The notes below the pieces were generated by a model, which worked only from the letters and a program-made list of their open reading frames with translations, did not search any database and was not told the DNA's origin. A stretch of 64,000 bases of DNA, taken from Aeromonas sobria. Lineage in GTDB: Bacteria > Pseudomonadota > Gammaproteobacteria > Enterobacterales > Aeromonadaceae. Positions 8,938-18,235 of this stretch are shown here, one piece after another; the first letter of the stretch is position 1; each line of letters opens with the position of its first letter. Made by a program: the position numbers and the translations under genes. The stretch covers positions 1 to 64,000 of the forward strand of contig NZ_CDBW01000016.1 of NCBI RefSeq assembly GCF_000820145.1, in the 5' to 3' direction.

Positions 8938-10946
8938 CAACATGCCTCCTTTTGTTTCCAGAAGTAGCCATCTTTCAGATATGAGCACTTCATTAGGCTA
9001 TCAAACTCGATCTGGTAGGCGTGGGATATATCACCGCTCAACTGTTCTGCAAAGTAGCGTTGATCCACCTCGGTATCGGTTGAGAGGAGGACTACTTGGT
9101 GGCTCGCTTGTGGGAAGTAGTGTTCGATCAGATTATCCCTGTGGTGCGAGTCGAGCCTGCCGAGGGGGGTATCGATAATAACGGGCAGCTGTCGCCCAGA
9201 GGTCTTTGCCAAGGCTTCCAGAATCGCGATGGCGTAGATCTGTTTCTCACCGGCAGAGAGCAGCTTGCGATTGATGCTGACGCCTTGTTCATCGATCAGT
9301 TCGACATCGAAAGTGGCCGGATTGATCCTGGCTTGGATCTGTAAATCTTCCTTACGGGCGAGCTTATGGTAGGCAATAGAAAATGCTGCCTCCAATCGCT
9401 TTACCCTGGCCATCGTCAAGACATCGGTATATTCATCGAGCAGCTTAATGGTTTCATGGGCATGATGGACCGCGCTGTTATCATTAAATTGACTGCGCTC
9501 TTTATCGTGGAGTTTTTGAATGTCCCGCGCTGCGCTCAGTTGCTTATTAAGAGCCTGCTTGGCCTCTGTGAGTAGCTGCTGGTAGCGATGGATTTCTTGT
9601 TGTCGCTTGCTGTCGAGGGCTCTCAACGCCTTGAATATGTCGAACAATTGCTCATCTTCAGGTGCTCTGGCTATATTTGTTGCTGCCTGTTCCAAGGCTT
9701 GTTCGACCTCTTGCAGTCGATCTCTAGCGACACAGAAGCGCGCCTTAGCGTATTGGCTCTCTTGGTTGATAAGCTGCTCGATAACACCAAACTCTCGCTC
9801 TGAGATATCGAGACGAACCGTTCCTTGTGGTTTATTGGCCAGATAACGAGATAACTGGCTTTCAATTGCTTCTGCGGCAATCTTGCCTGCCTGTACCGAT
9901 TGGAAGGCGACTTCCCCTTGCAAGGTTTCCAGGAAGCGGGTGAGCTCGGTAGTGAAGTGGTGAGTCTGCTTCACGCTGGCTTCTGTTTCAAGCTGAGCAA
10001 GCAATTGGGTCAGGGTATTGGGGGCCAATGATAGAGGCAGATAGGCCTCCATTTCATGGCGGATCTGCTTTTCTAGCTGCTCTTTCTCTTTGAGTAGTGA
10101 CTCGACGCGCTGCTCCTCTTGGGCTTTGGTGAGGGCAAATGCCCCACCTTCTGCGGCAAGTTGCGCCTCAATCTTTTTGATGTCGATAGTCAGTAACTCA
10201 ATGCGGGTCTTGTGTACATCCGCTTCAAAGCGAAGGCGCTCAGCGGTTGCACCATGTTGGGCGCACTCGGCCTCCAAAGTTGCTAGGCGCTTTTGCTGCT
10301 GTGAGCCCAGGCTCTTTGCATCCACCCGCTTAAGATAGATCCCTAGGTCACTGCGCAGCTTGCTGACGAGATCCAGTCCCAGTAAACGGCGAACGGCGGT
10401 TTTTAATACCTTGCCTGATTCATCTTCTGCCAACTCGGCAATCTTTTCACCATCGAAGAAGAAGAGATCGGCAATACCGTGAGGGATAAGTTCATTGAGA
10501 AAACCTTGGCACTGCTCGTAATTGAGTTCGTCTTTTGCTTCGCCATCTTGTATTAGCATCAGGCGATCTTTTTTCCCCCGTTTCCAACTGCGGATAACGG
10601 TGAACTCAGATTCAATACCTGCTTTGTTATAGGTAAAGCAGAGCTCGATACTTGCCTCATTTGGGCGCTGAGTATTGCTGACCCCGTTATGGACTAAGGC
10701 CGCAAGGTGATCGATATAGTCCTGCTGACTATAGAGTCCATCAAAAGCAAGCCGGCCGTAAAGAGCCAGTCGAATGGCCGTTAGAATAGACGTTTTTCCG
10801 GCCCCATTGAGCCCTCCAAAGAGCACAATTGGGCGATCTGTGAGTTTGCTACCATCTACAAGTAAGCGTGGGCGAGGGGTCAGGTCTATTCGATGACAGC
10901 CACGAAAAACACGGAAGTCATGCAATGTGAGGCTCTTAATGATCAT
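8937..10946 (-). CDS. dndD: DndD, SMC-like ATPase of DNA phosphorothioation
   Basis: DndD is the ATPase of the DndCDE complex and is thought to open or nick DNA for sulfur insertion. The 669 residues have an SMC/Rad50 layout: Walker A GGLNGAGKTS (44-53), long charged coiled-coil arms (about 200-500), an ABC signature LSAGEKQ (563-569) and Walker B VIIDTPL (589-595). Its start overlaps dndC by 11 nt and its stop overlaps the dndE start. Length and motifs indicate an intact gene. Confidence 0.95.
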   Translation of the reverse strand: MIIKSLTLHDFRVFRGCHRIDLTPRPRLLVDGSKLTDRPIVLFGGLNGAGKTSILTAIRLALYGRLAFDGLYSQQDYIDHLAALVHNGVSNTQRPNEASIELCFTYNKAGIESEFTVIRSWKRGKKDRLMLIQDGEAKDELNYEQCQGFLNELIPHGIADLFFFDGEKIAELAEDESGKVLKTAVRRLLGLDLVSKLRSDLGIYLKRVDAKSLGSQQQKRLATLEAECAQHGATAERLRFEADVHKTRIELLTIDIKKIEAQLAAEGGAFALTKAQEEQRVESLLKEKEQLEKQIRHEMEAYLPLSLAPNTLTQLLAQLETEASVKQTHHFTTELTRFLETLQGEVAFQSVQAGKIAAEAIESQLSRYLANKPQGTVRLDISEREFGVIEQLINQESQYAKARFCVARDRLQEVEQALEQAATNIARAPEDEQLFDIFKALRALDSKRQQEIHRYQQLLTEAKQALNKQLSAARDIQKLHDKERSQFNDNSAVHHAHETIKLLDEYTDVLTMARVKRLEAAFSIAYHKLARKEDLQIQARINPATFDVELIDEQGVSINRKLLSAGEKQIYAIAILEALAKTSGRQLPVIIDTPLGRLDSHHRDNLIEHYFPQASHQVVLLSTDTEVDQRYFAEQLSGDISHAYQIEFDSLMKCSYLKDGYFWKQKEAC

Positions 10947-12570
10947 CAGTGACTACCTCGCTCAGCAGATGGCTTATTTCATAGGCATCGTTTAGTTGTG
11001 ACTGTACTATTTTAAGTTCAGCTTCAATCGTATCAATGGTCTCTTGGTGTTGATCGCGCTGATTTCTTTTTTGCAGTGCGGCCTGTTTTTGCTGGATCCC
11101 TTCCAGGGAGCCCCAGTCTTGTTTCAAGATACTGCCAATTTTATCGAAGACTCCTTGACGTTTACTCAGTCCCTCCAGTGATATTTCGAGCTCTATTAGC
11201 TTCATGACCATCTCGGGCTCAACTTCATAATGAGCCGCGAGTTTATCCAATAGCTCGGCATCGCTGGCATCGAAGCGAGACTGATCATCGACGACCCAAT
11301 TGAGATCTTTGGTATAGACATCACGATAGATCTTAGGGAGCGCATCCTCCCAATCTGGCTCGTTGGGATCTATTAGCCATTGTTGGCGAATAGCATGTAG
11401 CTCAGGCTCAGTAATCAGGGTGATGCTATGACCTTGTTCATTGAGCTCTTTCTCCATGCAAAGCAGTTCTCGCAGCCACTGCTGGCGATATTTGAGCCAA
11501 TAAGGACCAGGGACATGCTTACGATCGCTGGCAATGTCCTCGCCCTCTTTGGCGTACTGATAGCTCACCTTACCGGTACGACGCTTGTAGTTCCGATAGG
11601 TATCCTTCTGGGCTGGGTCGGTGGTTAGCGCCAACTGATTTCGGAACTTGAGTAAGGGCAGCATCCAGTCCTCACCATTTTGGATAAGGCTTTCCATGGC
11701 CCTGTCTTTGGTGACGACAGTACAGGTCCAGCAACCAAAACGTGAGTTACCACAGGAAGGAGTGCTGTCGTCGATCACCAGAGGGCATTCCCCCTGACCG
11801 GAGGAGTCCATATACAGAGTCCACAAAGGCCGGTTATTACCCCCCCAAGGATTTTCCCACTCTTCCACGTCATCAGAGGCGTATTTGAAGGCGCCACGCA
11901 GTAGCTTCCAGACATCTTCCACATCCCAGGTGTCGATGGGGGTGTAGATGAAGGCATTGGCCAGCGTGGTATGGCGGGCGAGACGAGAGCCATCAATTTT
12001 ATGTTTGGCAATGACCTGGGCACGAGATGCGCTTTCGCTACTGCGTGAGCCGAGTACCACGATCACCTCTTCAAACTGGCTGACCTTGTCTTTGATAAAG
12101 TCACTGACCGGGTTGATCTTCATCCGCTCGGTGCACCAGCGGAAGCTGCGGGTAGGGGCTGGGTACCCTTTACCGAGCAGGTTGACCCAAAACGTCTCGT
12201 GGGTTTTTGGGACTACTGGGTGAGATGTGATTGGAAGTTTGTCTCTTTTGGCGCCTTTTTCAATTTGCTCCATGGTACGGATGATCAGGTCGACGACCAC
12301 AGGAGTTTCCACCAGCGTGTCTGACGAAACCACAAAGACATCCTTGTGTCTCATCTCAGGCGGTAGTCCTAACAGAGCCAAATAGATCAAGGTCAGAACA
12401 GCAGAGGAGTCTTTACCGCCGCTATAGCCAATGACCCAAGGACGTTTGTCGGCGCAGTAGATACGTTGAACTTCCGCCACGTAATCTGCCAGTGGGCGGC
12501 CAGCAAATAGTTCTGCATTGATAAAGTCTTCATAATCGGCCAGATCGTGGGCCTGTATTAAGGTGCTCAT
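10936..12570 (-). CDS. dndC: DndC, PAPS reductase-like sulfurtransferase
   Basis: DndC is an Fe-S protein with ATP pyrophosphatase activity that activates the DNA backbone or delivers sulfur during phosphorothioation. The 544-residue product has the PP-loop SGGKDS (50-55), a conserved RWCTERMK segment, and the cysteine cluster CGNSRFGCWTC that can hold an Fe-S cluster. I chose ATG 12570, which overlaps the dndB stop (ATGA). The C-terminal 100 residues are charged and helical. Confidence 0.95.
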   Translation of the reverse strand: MSTLIQAHDLADYEDFINAELFAGRPLADYVAEVQRIYCADKRPWVIGYSGGKDSSAVLTLIYLALLGLPPEMRHKDVFVVSSDTLVETPVVVDLIIRTMEQIEKGAKRDKLPITSHPVVPKTHETFWVNLLGKGYPAPTRSFRWCTERMKINPVSDFIKDKVSQFEEVIVVLGSRSSESASRAQVIAKHKIDGSRLARHTTLANAFIYTPIDTWDVEDVWKLLRGAFKYASDDVEEWENPWGGNNRPLWTLYMDSSGQGECPLVIDDSTPSCGNSRFGCWTCTVVTKDRAMESLIQNGEDWMLPLLKFRNQLALTTDPAQKDTYRNYKRRTGKVSYQYAKEGEDIASDRKHVPGPYWLKYRQQWLRELLCMEKELNEQGHSITLITEPELHAIRQQWLIDPNEPDWEDALPKIYRDVYTKDLNWVVDDQSRFDASDAELLDKLAAHYEVEPEMVMKLIELEISLEGLSKRQGVFDKIGSILKQDWGSLEGIQQKQAALQKRNQRDQHQETIDTIEAELKIVQSQLNDAYEISHLLSEVVTDDH

Positions 12571-13652
12571 TGAGTAACAACCTGGGCTTCTAGCACCTTT
12601 TCCTCTGGAGTGAGGGAAAGGTTCAACGATGTTTTTAGTGCGTTGCAGGTAAGCTGAAGAGCAGTGGTTGATTTGCTTAGCTTGCCATGCGACATGGTTC
12701 TGCGAATCCATTCAGGATTGGTCTTACGCCAATCGATGGTTTTGAGTTTTATGAGGTCGGTTTGCCAAGTATCAGGATTCTCACTGATAAGGTATCGCCC
12801 AAGCATCCCTAGTGCGTGTAGACCAACACCGTGGGCATGAACATATTCCTGTCTGAGTTGAGCAGGGGAAACCTCTTTTCGTCTAGCCATCTGCCAATCT
12901 GGCATATGGCGATACACGGTCTGCCAATAGAGAGCAGCCAGCTCAGCCTCTTCTTCTGTACAGCCCTCTTTCGAGCCTTTACCCAGCAAGGCACGGGTAG
13001 CTTGTTTGATACTGCTTAAGGTGAACAGCTTGCTGGAGAGTTGGGCGATACTGGACTTTTCCATCTCGGTTAGTCCGACAAAGGGTTCCATATTGCTCGC
13101 AAGATGGCGAGCAAGTTCAGAACCTTGATCCCTATGGTCATAAAGAGTGGATAAAGAAGGGCTGGGCTTCACGGCATATTTGTTGAGATCAGCAAACATC
13201 TGCTGGCTGCGGGTTAACCCTTCATCGACAAAAAACAGTACCGGAATGTTGTCTTGGCCTAACTCTGGACGCTCTATCAGGGCCTCTTCAATAGCTTTGC
13301 GGCGGTGCTGACCATCGTTAATCAAAATCTGCGCATCCATGGGGACACGTAAAGTACCCAAGTTGTTTGAGCCTGGGTGTTCAACAAATCCGACATCAAC
13401 GGCTATTGACGCAGTTAAGGCAGAAAAGACGTAATCCTTGGGGTTTTCCAAGAGGTAGCGCACCATTTCCGGGATCCGAGATTTATTCAACGTGCGTTGC
13501 GCTCTCAACTCTGGTGGCACTTCGCTCTCATCGAAACTAAAAATCTTGGGGATGATACGCATCGGGCAGGTCGCGATGTAGAAAGGGCGACCTGCCTGTA
13601 TCCCGCGCACGGCGGGGAATGAGTAGCAGTAGTCAGCGTCAAAGTGGTTCAT
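12567..13652 (-). CDS. dndB: DndB, DGQHR-domain regulator of phosphorothioation
   Basis: DndB is the DNA-binding regulator of the modification operon; in Salmonella and Streptomyces its loss raises PT levels. The 361-residue protein has the DGQHR motif at 113-117 and an upstream QRTLNKSRI segment. ATG 13652 was chosen because AAGGAG lies 7 nt upstream; an earlier in-frame ATG lacks this. It is the first gene of dndB-dndC-dndD-dndE and overlaps dndC by 4 nt. A 23-bp palindrome 45 nt upstream is a candidate operator. Confidence 0.93.
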   Translation of the reverse strand: MNHFDADYCYSFPAVRGIQAGRPFYIATCPMRIIPKIFSFDESEVPPELRAQRTLNKSRIPEMVRYLLENPKDYVFSALTASIAVDVGFVEHPGSNNLGTLRVPMDAQILINDGQHRRKAIEEALIERPELGQDNIPVLFFVDEGLTRSQQMFADLNKYAVKPSPSLSTLYDHRDQGSELARHLASNMEPFVGLTEMEKSSIAQLSSKLFTLSSIKQATRALLGKGSKEGCTEEEAELAALYWQTVYRHMPDWQMARRKEVSPAQLRQEYVHAHGVGLHALGMLGRYLISENPDTWQTDLIKLKTIDWRKTNPEWIRRTMSHGKLSKSTTALQLTCNALKTSLNLSLTPEEKVLEAQVVTQ

Positions 13653-13696
13653 GATGGGACTCCTTGCCAATCCATATCACTGTTTTGTTCGTTATT

Positions 13697-13719
13697 TTTT
13701 AACGTAGACTACGTTAAAA
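13697..13719. promoter_or_regulatory. Perfect palindrome upstream of dndB, candidate operator
   Basis: The arms TTTTAACGTAG and CTACGTTAAAA flank a single central A, giving an 11-bp perfect inverted repeat. It lies in the 142-bp spacer between the dndB start and the end of the PT-associated methyltransferase gene, where the dnd promoter must be. DndB autoregulation is known in other species; DndB binding here is inferred. Confidence 0.65.
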
Positions 13720-13794
13720 TTGAAATAAATCACGAAAAAATAGCGAGGTGGGGAGTTTTTATTGAGGTTTGTACGTCATTTAAGGCGCGATATT

Positions 13795-15819
13795 CTACCC
13801 TTTCACGTTGCAAACTCGAAGGCCAACAACACATTTTTTTTGCTCATTGAGGGCCGAATCATATCTTTTGCGGCTGAGATTGTGGTCTGTGTGCAAGTCG
13901 ACCCCTAACAACTTGCTTAATTGTTGCTCCAGAGTGCGCTGTGCCTTAAAGCTGGGGGCATCTGGTGCCATCAGATAACTCTTATTGAGCAGTGGTGGCC
14001 TTGTGTGTTCATCTATGTAGTCAAAGAAGTCCACCTCCTGCTCAGCCATCTTGATCTTCACTCGCTCCACTAGATAGGGAATGGGCTTGCTGAAGTCGTC
14101 ATACCCCATCAGGCTCACCTTGCCTGAGGTGATATGGATTTTGATAAGATCTATCTCTTCGAGCTCTCCGTAGAGTTGGGTGGCGGCGCCCACATAGACC
14201 CGCAGCAGAGCGGGGAGCTGGGTCAGATGCGCCTTGTGCAGAATAAGGGAGTGACCGGCATAGAACAGAGAGGCCGGTAGGGTCGCATGCGCCGCCTCGC
14301 AGGCTTTTTCAATCTTTTGCCGCTCGGCGATGGCATAGAGCAGCGTCTTGGCCTGATCTAGGGCGGAGCGATAATCCCCGAAGAAGGCTTTGATGTCGCG
14401 TTTCAGCGCTTCGTTGAGACGGCTATAGGACCGGCGCTTCTCAAAGAGGGTGAGGGCGAGATAGACGCTTAAGTCTTCGATGCGCTCCTGACGGGCTTGC
14501 TCAAGCACAGCGCTCTCTTCCTGTGTCTCTATGAGGCGTAAGGCGCGCGATGGTGAGCCGATCAGCTCGCGCAGGCTCGCCATCTGCCCAAATTCGTCGT
14601 CGGCGGGTAGGCGTCCCAGGCTCAGGGTCATTTGCCAGAAGTCATCAAATAAGGCCTGGTGAGTTTGCAGCAAATGTTGCGCCTTGCTGACTCGCTCGAG
14701 GGGAGGGCGGCTGAGCTGGCGCCAGCCATGGTGGCGGCGTTGCCGCTCACTTAAGAAGCGCTGCTCCTCTTCCTTATCTTTGAAGACGTAAAAGAGCCCA
14801 GGCCCCATGGCGAGTGGCTGCTCGTCGAGGGTTCGCTCGATAAAGCCGCGTAGCTCGCTTTGGTTGTAGTACTTCTGAAAGGTGTTGCGGGAGGTGATCA
14901 CCCCATCTCGATAGGGGGTGAACTGGGCAATAAAGTGGTCGCCGGCCAGCATGGCCGACACTACCAGCAGGGTCTGGGTGAGATCCCAAGCTCCTAGCAG
15001 TGCATCGGTTCGCTCGTCTCTATCTTCAATTACGTTGATGACATAACCCAGGTTCACCAGATGAGATCTCACCTTCTCGGCATCGGGACGGAAATTGGGG
15101 TCCCACCCTAGGGCTGCAATTCCGTGCGCCTCTAGCTCACGCAGGTCATCCCCTCTGCCACAGCCGTAATCGAAGAGAGAATAGTCGCCGTTGAGATAGC
15201 CATGGCGGGCCAGCATTTTCATGGGGGCTGAGAGTTGGTAACGAGTGAGGGCTGTCTTATGGCGATCTATCTGTGGCGAGTGTTCAAGGTCGGGGAGTGC
15301 GCTCTGTCGAAAGAGGCGCCCATCCACCAGGGCGTAGCCGTGACGGGTGATCAGGCGCAGCCAAGATTGTTTAAAGCCGATCATCCGTGGCTGTTCGTAA
15401 AGACCGGCAAGCTCCCCCTCTTCGGTGATCTGGCGACACTGCTCCGCCATGGGGTGATGCGGAGCCAGCATCACCTCTTTGCGGTGCAGTATGGGAGGGT
15501 TGTCGTGCTCCTCATAGCGGGTCACCGTGTGTTTGAGTTCGGTCAGATCGACCGTCACGCTTTGGTTCAGGCTGGGGTAGGCTTCTTCGAAGAAGGTGGG
15601 GTAGCAAAGCAGCGAGAGGCGAAAGTCGTGCTTGGCCAGTTTGACCAGATGCCACTCTTCGTCGGCCAGTTTGAGGGCCTTGGCCACGGCGCAAACAAAT
15701 TGACTCAGGGGCGGGCAAGTCTGTTGTAGCGTTTCTCTGTGCAGATAGACTGCCTCGGGCAGCTCTTTTTTATAGGGGAGGGCGGCAACCAGCTCGTGAA
15801 AACGGGACGGGGTCAGCAT
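13795..15819 (-). CDS. DNA phosphorothioation-associated putative methyltransferase
   Basis: This 674-residue protein matches the putative methyltransferase family repeatedly found beside dnd genes. A central class I SAM motif FDYGCGRGDD lies at 216-225, followed by GWDP (238-241) as the acidic loop. The N-terminal 200 and C-terminal 350 residues are family-specific. ATG 15819 was chosen: it overlaps the stop of the upstream gene (TGATG) and has AAGGA at good spacing; an ATG 9 nt upstream is also possible. It forms a unit with the M15-like gene and reads toward dndB. Its substrate is not known. Confidence 0.85.
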   Translation of the reverse strand: MLTPSRFHELVAALPYKKELPEAVYLHRETLQQTCPPLSQFVCAVAKALKLADEEWHLVKLAKHDFRLSLLCYPTFFEEAYPSLNQSVTVDLTELKHTVTRYEEHDNPPILHRKEVMLAPHHPMAEQCRQITEEGELAGLYEQPRMIGFKQSWLRLITRHGYALVDGRLFRQSALPDLEHSPQIDRHKTALTRYQLSAPMKMLARHGYLNGDYSLFDYGCGRGDDLRELEAHGIAALGWDPNFRPDAEKVRSHLVNLGYVINVIEDRDERTDALLGAWDLTQTLLVVSAMLAGDHFIAQFTPYRDGVITSRNTFQKYYNQSELRGFIERTLDEQPLAMGPGLFYVFKDKEEEQRFLSERQRRHHGWRQLSRPPLERVSKAQHLLQTHQALFDDFWQMTLSLGRLPADDEFGQMASLRELIGSPSRALRLIETQEESAVLEQARQERIEDLSVYLALTLFEKRRSYSRLNEALKRDIKAFFGDYRSALDQAKTLLYAIAERQKIEKACEAAHATLPASLFYAGHSLILHKAHLTQLPALLRVYVGAATQLYGELEEIDLIKIHITSGKVSLMGYDDFSKPIPYLVERVKIKMAEQEVDFFDYIDEHTRPPLLNKSYLMAPDAPSFKAQRTLEQQLSKLLGVDLHTDHNLSRKRYDSALNEQKKCVVGLRVCNVKG

Positions 15820-16358
15820 CAAAGCCATCCTTGCAGAATCGGGAGGGAGAGTTGACGCGGCAGTCGTCTGCCTTGGTGCTCGATGAGTTGGGTCATAGTG
15901 CGGGATTGCTCGGGGCCGTGAGTCAGGTGTAGCGGCCTATCCGATCCATAGAAGTAGAGGCGATCAAACGGTGTGTGGCAGGCAAGCCAATAGGCGATCT
16001 GGGCGCTGCTGCGAGCCGGATAAATTAGGTCGATGGCTGCGCCCTGGCGGTGACAGATCAATTGGCCGTGTCGGTTGAGCTCACAAGCAGCGTGTTGATC
16101 TAGCCGAGGGGCAATGCGAGGTTGAGGCTTACCCTGTATGGCGCGTCGTAATCGATGGCCGCAAAAACCAAAGGTCAGGATCGGCATGCCAAATTGCTCG
16201 ACCAAGGGATCGAGTAGCTTTTGCGCCAATGCTTGATAGGCGAGCCAGCTGGCTTCTTGCTCTGGCACATTCTCACACTGCATCCGTTGCCAAGTTTCAC
16301 CACAGTGAAACAGCATTTCGAAGGTAAAGTAGTTGCTACAGGTATGGGTTAGTTCCAT
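15819..16358 (-). CDS. Peptidase M15-like protein linked to the PT methyltransferase
   Basis: The 179-residue protein has the zinc-ligand pattern of M15-type D,D-peptidase folds: H103-x2-G-x-A-x-D110 (in CHRQGAAIDL) and a later PLHLTHG (H144 or H147). The N-terminus (FTFEMLF ... ALAQKLLDPLVEQFG) also resembles the helical start of M15_3 domains. There is no signal peptide, so it is probably cytoplasmic and may not act on cell wall. Its stop overlaps the start of the PT-associated methyltransferase, which implies a joint role. The zinc site is read from motif only. Confidence 0.6.
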   Translation of the reverse strand: MELTHTCSNYFTFEMLFHCGETWQRMQCENVPEQEASWLAYQALAQKLLDPLVEQFGMPILTFGFCGHRLRRAIQGKPQPRIAPRLDQHAACELNRHGQLICHRQGAAIDLIYPARSSAQIAYWLACHTPFDRLYFYGSDRPLHLTHGPEQSRTMTQLIEHQGRRLPRQLSLPILQGWL

Positions 16359-16404
16359 GTTGCATTTAGTCGCTTTGAAGCAAAAAAAATCTAGAACTAT
16401 ATGT

Positions 16405-16440
16405 ACAGAAAATGCCCTTCATTTGAAGGGCATTTTCTGT
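16405..16440. terminator. 17-bp perfect hairpin, probable terminator
   Basis: ACAGAAAATGCCCTTCA and its exact complement surround a 2-nt loop in the 110-bp space between the RadC-family gene and the M15-like gene, both minus strand. It would separate the two transcription units. No long T-run follows, although the 3' arm itself ends in TTTTCTGT. Confidence 0.55.
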
Positions 16441-16468
16441 TGTTAGAGTACGGTCTCTCAATTTACTG

Positions 16469-16966
16469 TCATAAGAGGCCACGCTCAGCAAGAGATACAG
16501 AGCCTTCACTCCCTACCACGAGATGATCCAGCAGCCGGATATCTACTAGAGTCAATGCGCTCTGCAGGCGCTGGGTGATTTCAATATCCGCCCGGCTGGG
16601 CTCCGGGTGACCTGATGGGTGGTTATGCACCAGCATCAATGCAGCCGCATTGATCGCAAGCGCACGTTTGACGACTTCCCTTGGATACACGGAGGCGCTG
16701 CTGAGCGTGCCGCGAAACAGCTCCTCATATGCCAGGATCCGATGCTGGTTATCCAAAAACAGCATGGCAAATACTTCGTGCTCCCTACTCTGCAATAGGG
16801 TTTGCAGCGCCTGTTGTGCCAAGTATTTGTCTGTAATCACGATGCCCTTGGCCAGTTTCTGGCGAGCAATCTGGTTGGCGATATTTAACAAATCATCTTC
16901 GTTAACCAGATCGGTGACGAGATAAGTGCCGGGTTGCTCTCCGGCGATCAGTTTGTGATGCAGCAT
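16469..16966 (-). CDS. RadC-family JAB-domain protein
   Basis: The 165-residue protein consists of a JAB/MPN metalloprotease-like domain. The motif HNHPSG followed by D in PSRADIEIT (near residues 115-130) is the JAMM signature of RadC proteins. It lacks the N-terminal helix-hairpin-helix region of chromosomal RadC (about 220 residues). This short form is common on integrative elements and plasmids. Despite the name, a DNA repair function is not established for the family. Confidence 0.85.
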   Translation of the reverse strand: MLHHKLIAGEQPGTYLVTDLVNEDDLLNIANQIARQKLAKGIVITDKYLAQQALQTLLQSREHEVFAMLFLDNQHRILAYEELFRGTLSSASVYPREVVKRALAINAAALMLVHNHPSGHPEPSRADIEITQRLQSALTLVDIRLLDHLVVGSEGSVSLAERGLL

Positions 16967-17183
16967 GCTGGTGCTCCATACGCCATCGCCCCACCGCGTG
17001 GGATGCGGCAGGGTAGGCGAGGTGTTTGGTTAATGGGTTGGTAAATGTGGTGGTTGCAGGATTGGCTGGCGGTGTTCAGGCCGCAAGGGTGTGAGTGGTG
17101 TAGTCGTGCAACGGGACGTGGTAACTGGTCGCTAGCAGGGTGCCTAGCTGGGTTAGCCAGCGGTGATCCGGGTGGTCGCACTG

Positions 17184-17333
17184 CTATTGAGCCAGTGCAT
17201 TGCCCTGTTCGTTTTCATAGCGCAGGTAGAGGGCATAACCGTCCACCGGCTGGTCTTGGTCATGCACAGCTTCAATCTGACCATCGTGCTCAAGATAACC
17301 CTCCAGCTCGATGGCGATCACGGCGTTAATCAT
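17184..17333 (-). CDS. Small island protein, 49 residues, unknown
   Basis: The start was set at ATG 17333, which has AAGGAG 8 nt upstream and overlaps the stop of the upstream gene by 8 nt (ATGATTAA). The product is acidic with no membrane segment or recognised motif. A longer in-frame extension runs across the upstream gene and is unlikely. The 217 bp between it and radC show no gene. Confidence 0.5.
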   Translation of the reverse strand: MINAVIAIELEGYLEHDGQIEAVHDQDQPVDGYALYLRYENEQGNALAQ

Positions 17334-17736
17334 CTTCGCTCTCCTTGTCGGCGATGGGATCGCTCTCCACGGCATAGCCGCGATGGATGCAGATGCGTTG
17401 CAGGTCAGCCAAGAAGCTTGCCAGCACGCGGGGCTGCTCGGTGAGTGGCACCGGCCCTGCTTGGCAATGCCAGAAGCAATTGCGTTTGGGGTCGATGCAG
17501 ATCTCATATCTTGGCTGGCTCATGGTGCGCCCGTCATCGGCATTGCTGATGGTGAGCAGTTGCCACTGCACGCCTGACCAACGGACCTGCAGGGTGACTG
17601 TGCGGATGTGTGGACTATCCGGTGTCAGGTGCAGCAGCCATCGCTGACTACTGCGGGTGGGGGTTATCTTGGCGTTGGCGGCAACTTGTCCCAACCACTG
17701 ACGTGAGTAGTGGGAGAGCGCTAATTCTTGGCTCAT
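17326..17736 (-). CDS. Hypothetical island protein, 136 residues
   Basis: The start ATG has GGAGG 5 nt upstream. The soluble product has no signal peptide; its last 50 residues contain several cysteines (CIDPKRNCFWHC and IC) and an acidic tail. I do not recognise the family. It sits 9 nt after the DUF2787 gene and overlaps the 49-residue gene, so the three probably form one transcript. Confidence 0.6.
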   Translation of the reverse strand: MSQELALSHYSRQWLGQVAANAKITPTRSSQRWLLHLTPDSPHIRTVTLQVRWSGVQWQLLTISNADDGRTMSQPRYEICIDPKRNCFWHCQAGPVPLTEQPRVLASFLADLQRICIHRGYAVESDPIADKESEDD

Positions 17737-17745
17737 CGTGTCCTC

Positions 17746-18171
17746 CTAATCTCCTGCGACCGTGACGCTGAAACACTCCAACCGGCAGTAGGCAATGAAG
17801 TTGCTCTGCCAGATATCGAACAATTCCCGCGCTTCGGCCAGCCGCAGTGGTCCCCAGCCCAACATGGTGTGTTCCCCATCAAGGAAGTTGAAATCGAGCT
17901 CCTTGCAGAGCTCAGCATCTTTGCCCAATCCTTGGTAGCTGAAATCGGTGACGTAATCGAACAGCCAGCCATCGAGCCCACGGATCAGGCGGATCTCGAC
18001 CGGGTGCACGCCGCCTTGTTCGGCGCTGTAGCCGGGGTTGCGAAAGTTGAAGGTCAGTTGGGTTAGGTGCTCAGGATCGAGCGTGGTGTTTGCAGCTTGC
18101 TGGTTAAGCAGTACCAGCAGAGCCTGGGTAACGGGCAAGGCAAAGCCGTCCCGGAAAAAGGGAATGGTCAT
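17746..18171 (-). CDS. DUF2787 family protein
   Basis: The 141-residue product matches what I know of DUF2787: an LPVTQALLVLLNQ start, TFNFRNPGYSAEQGGVHPVEIR in the middle and YVTDFSYQGLG after it. The family is found on plasmids and integrative conjugative elements and has no assigned function. AGGAA precedes the ATG at good spacing. Confidence 0.75.
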   Translation of the reverse strand: MTIPFFRDGFALPVTQALLVLLNQQAANTTLDPEHLTQLTFNFRNPGYSAEQGGVHPVEIRLIRGLDGWLFDYVTDFSYQGLGKDAELCKELDFNFLDGEHTMLGWGPLRLAEARELFDIWQSNFIAYCRLECFSVTVAGD

Positions 18172-18235
18172 GGTTTTTCCTTATGGAGTTCAAAGCAGGA
18201 GGGGATCCCCCTGCTTTTTGCTTTGAATTGATGGG

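Noticed and set aside
16948..17181. Small minus-strand frame between radC and the 49-residue gene
   Set aside because: It is Pro/His/Arg-rich, overlaps the radC start in another frame and has no convincing ribosome site.
18193..18224. GC-rich inverted repeat between the LRAT-like and DUF2787 genes
   Set aside because: The stem is imperfect and no T-run follows on the transcribed strand; evidence is too weak for a terminator call.
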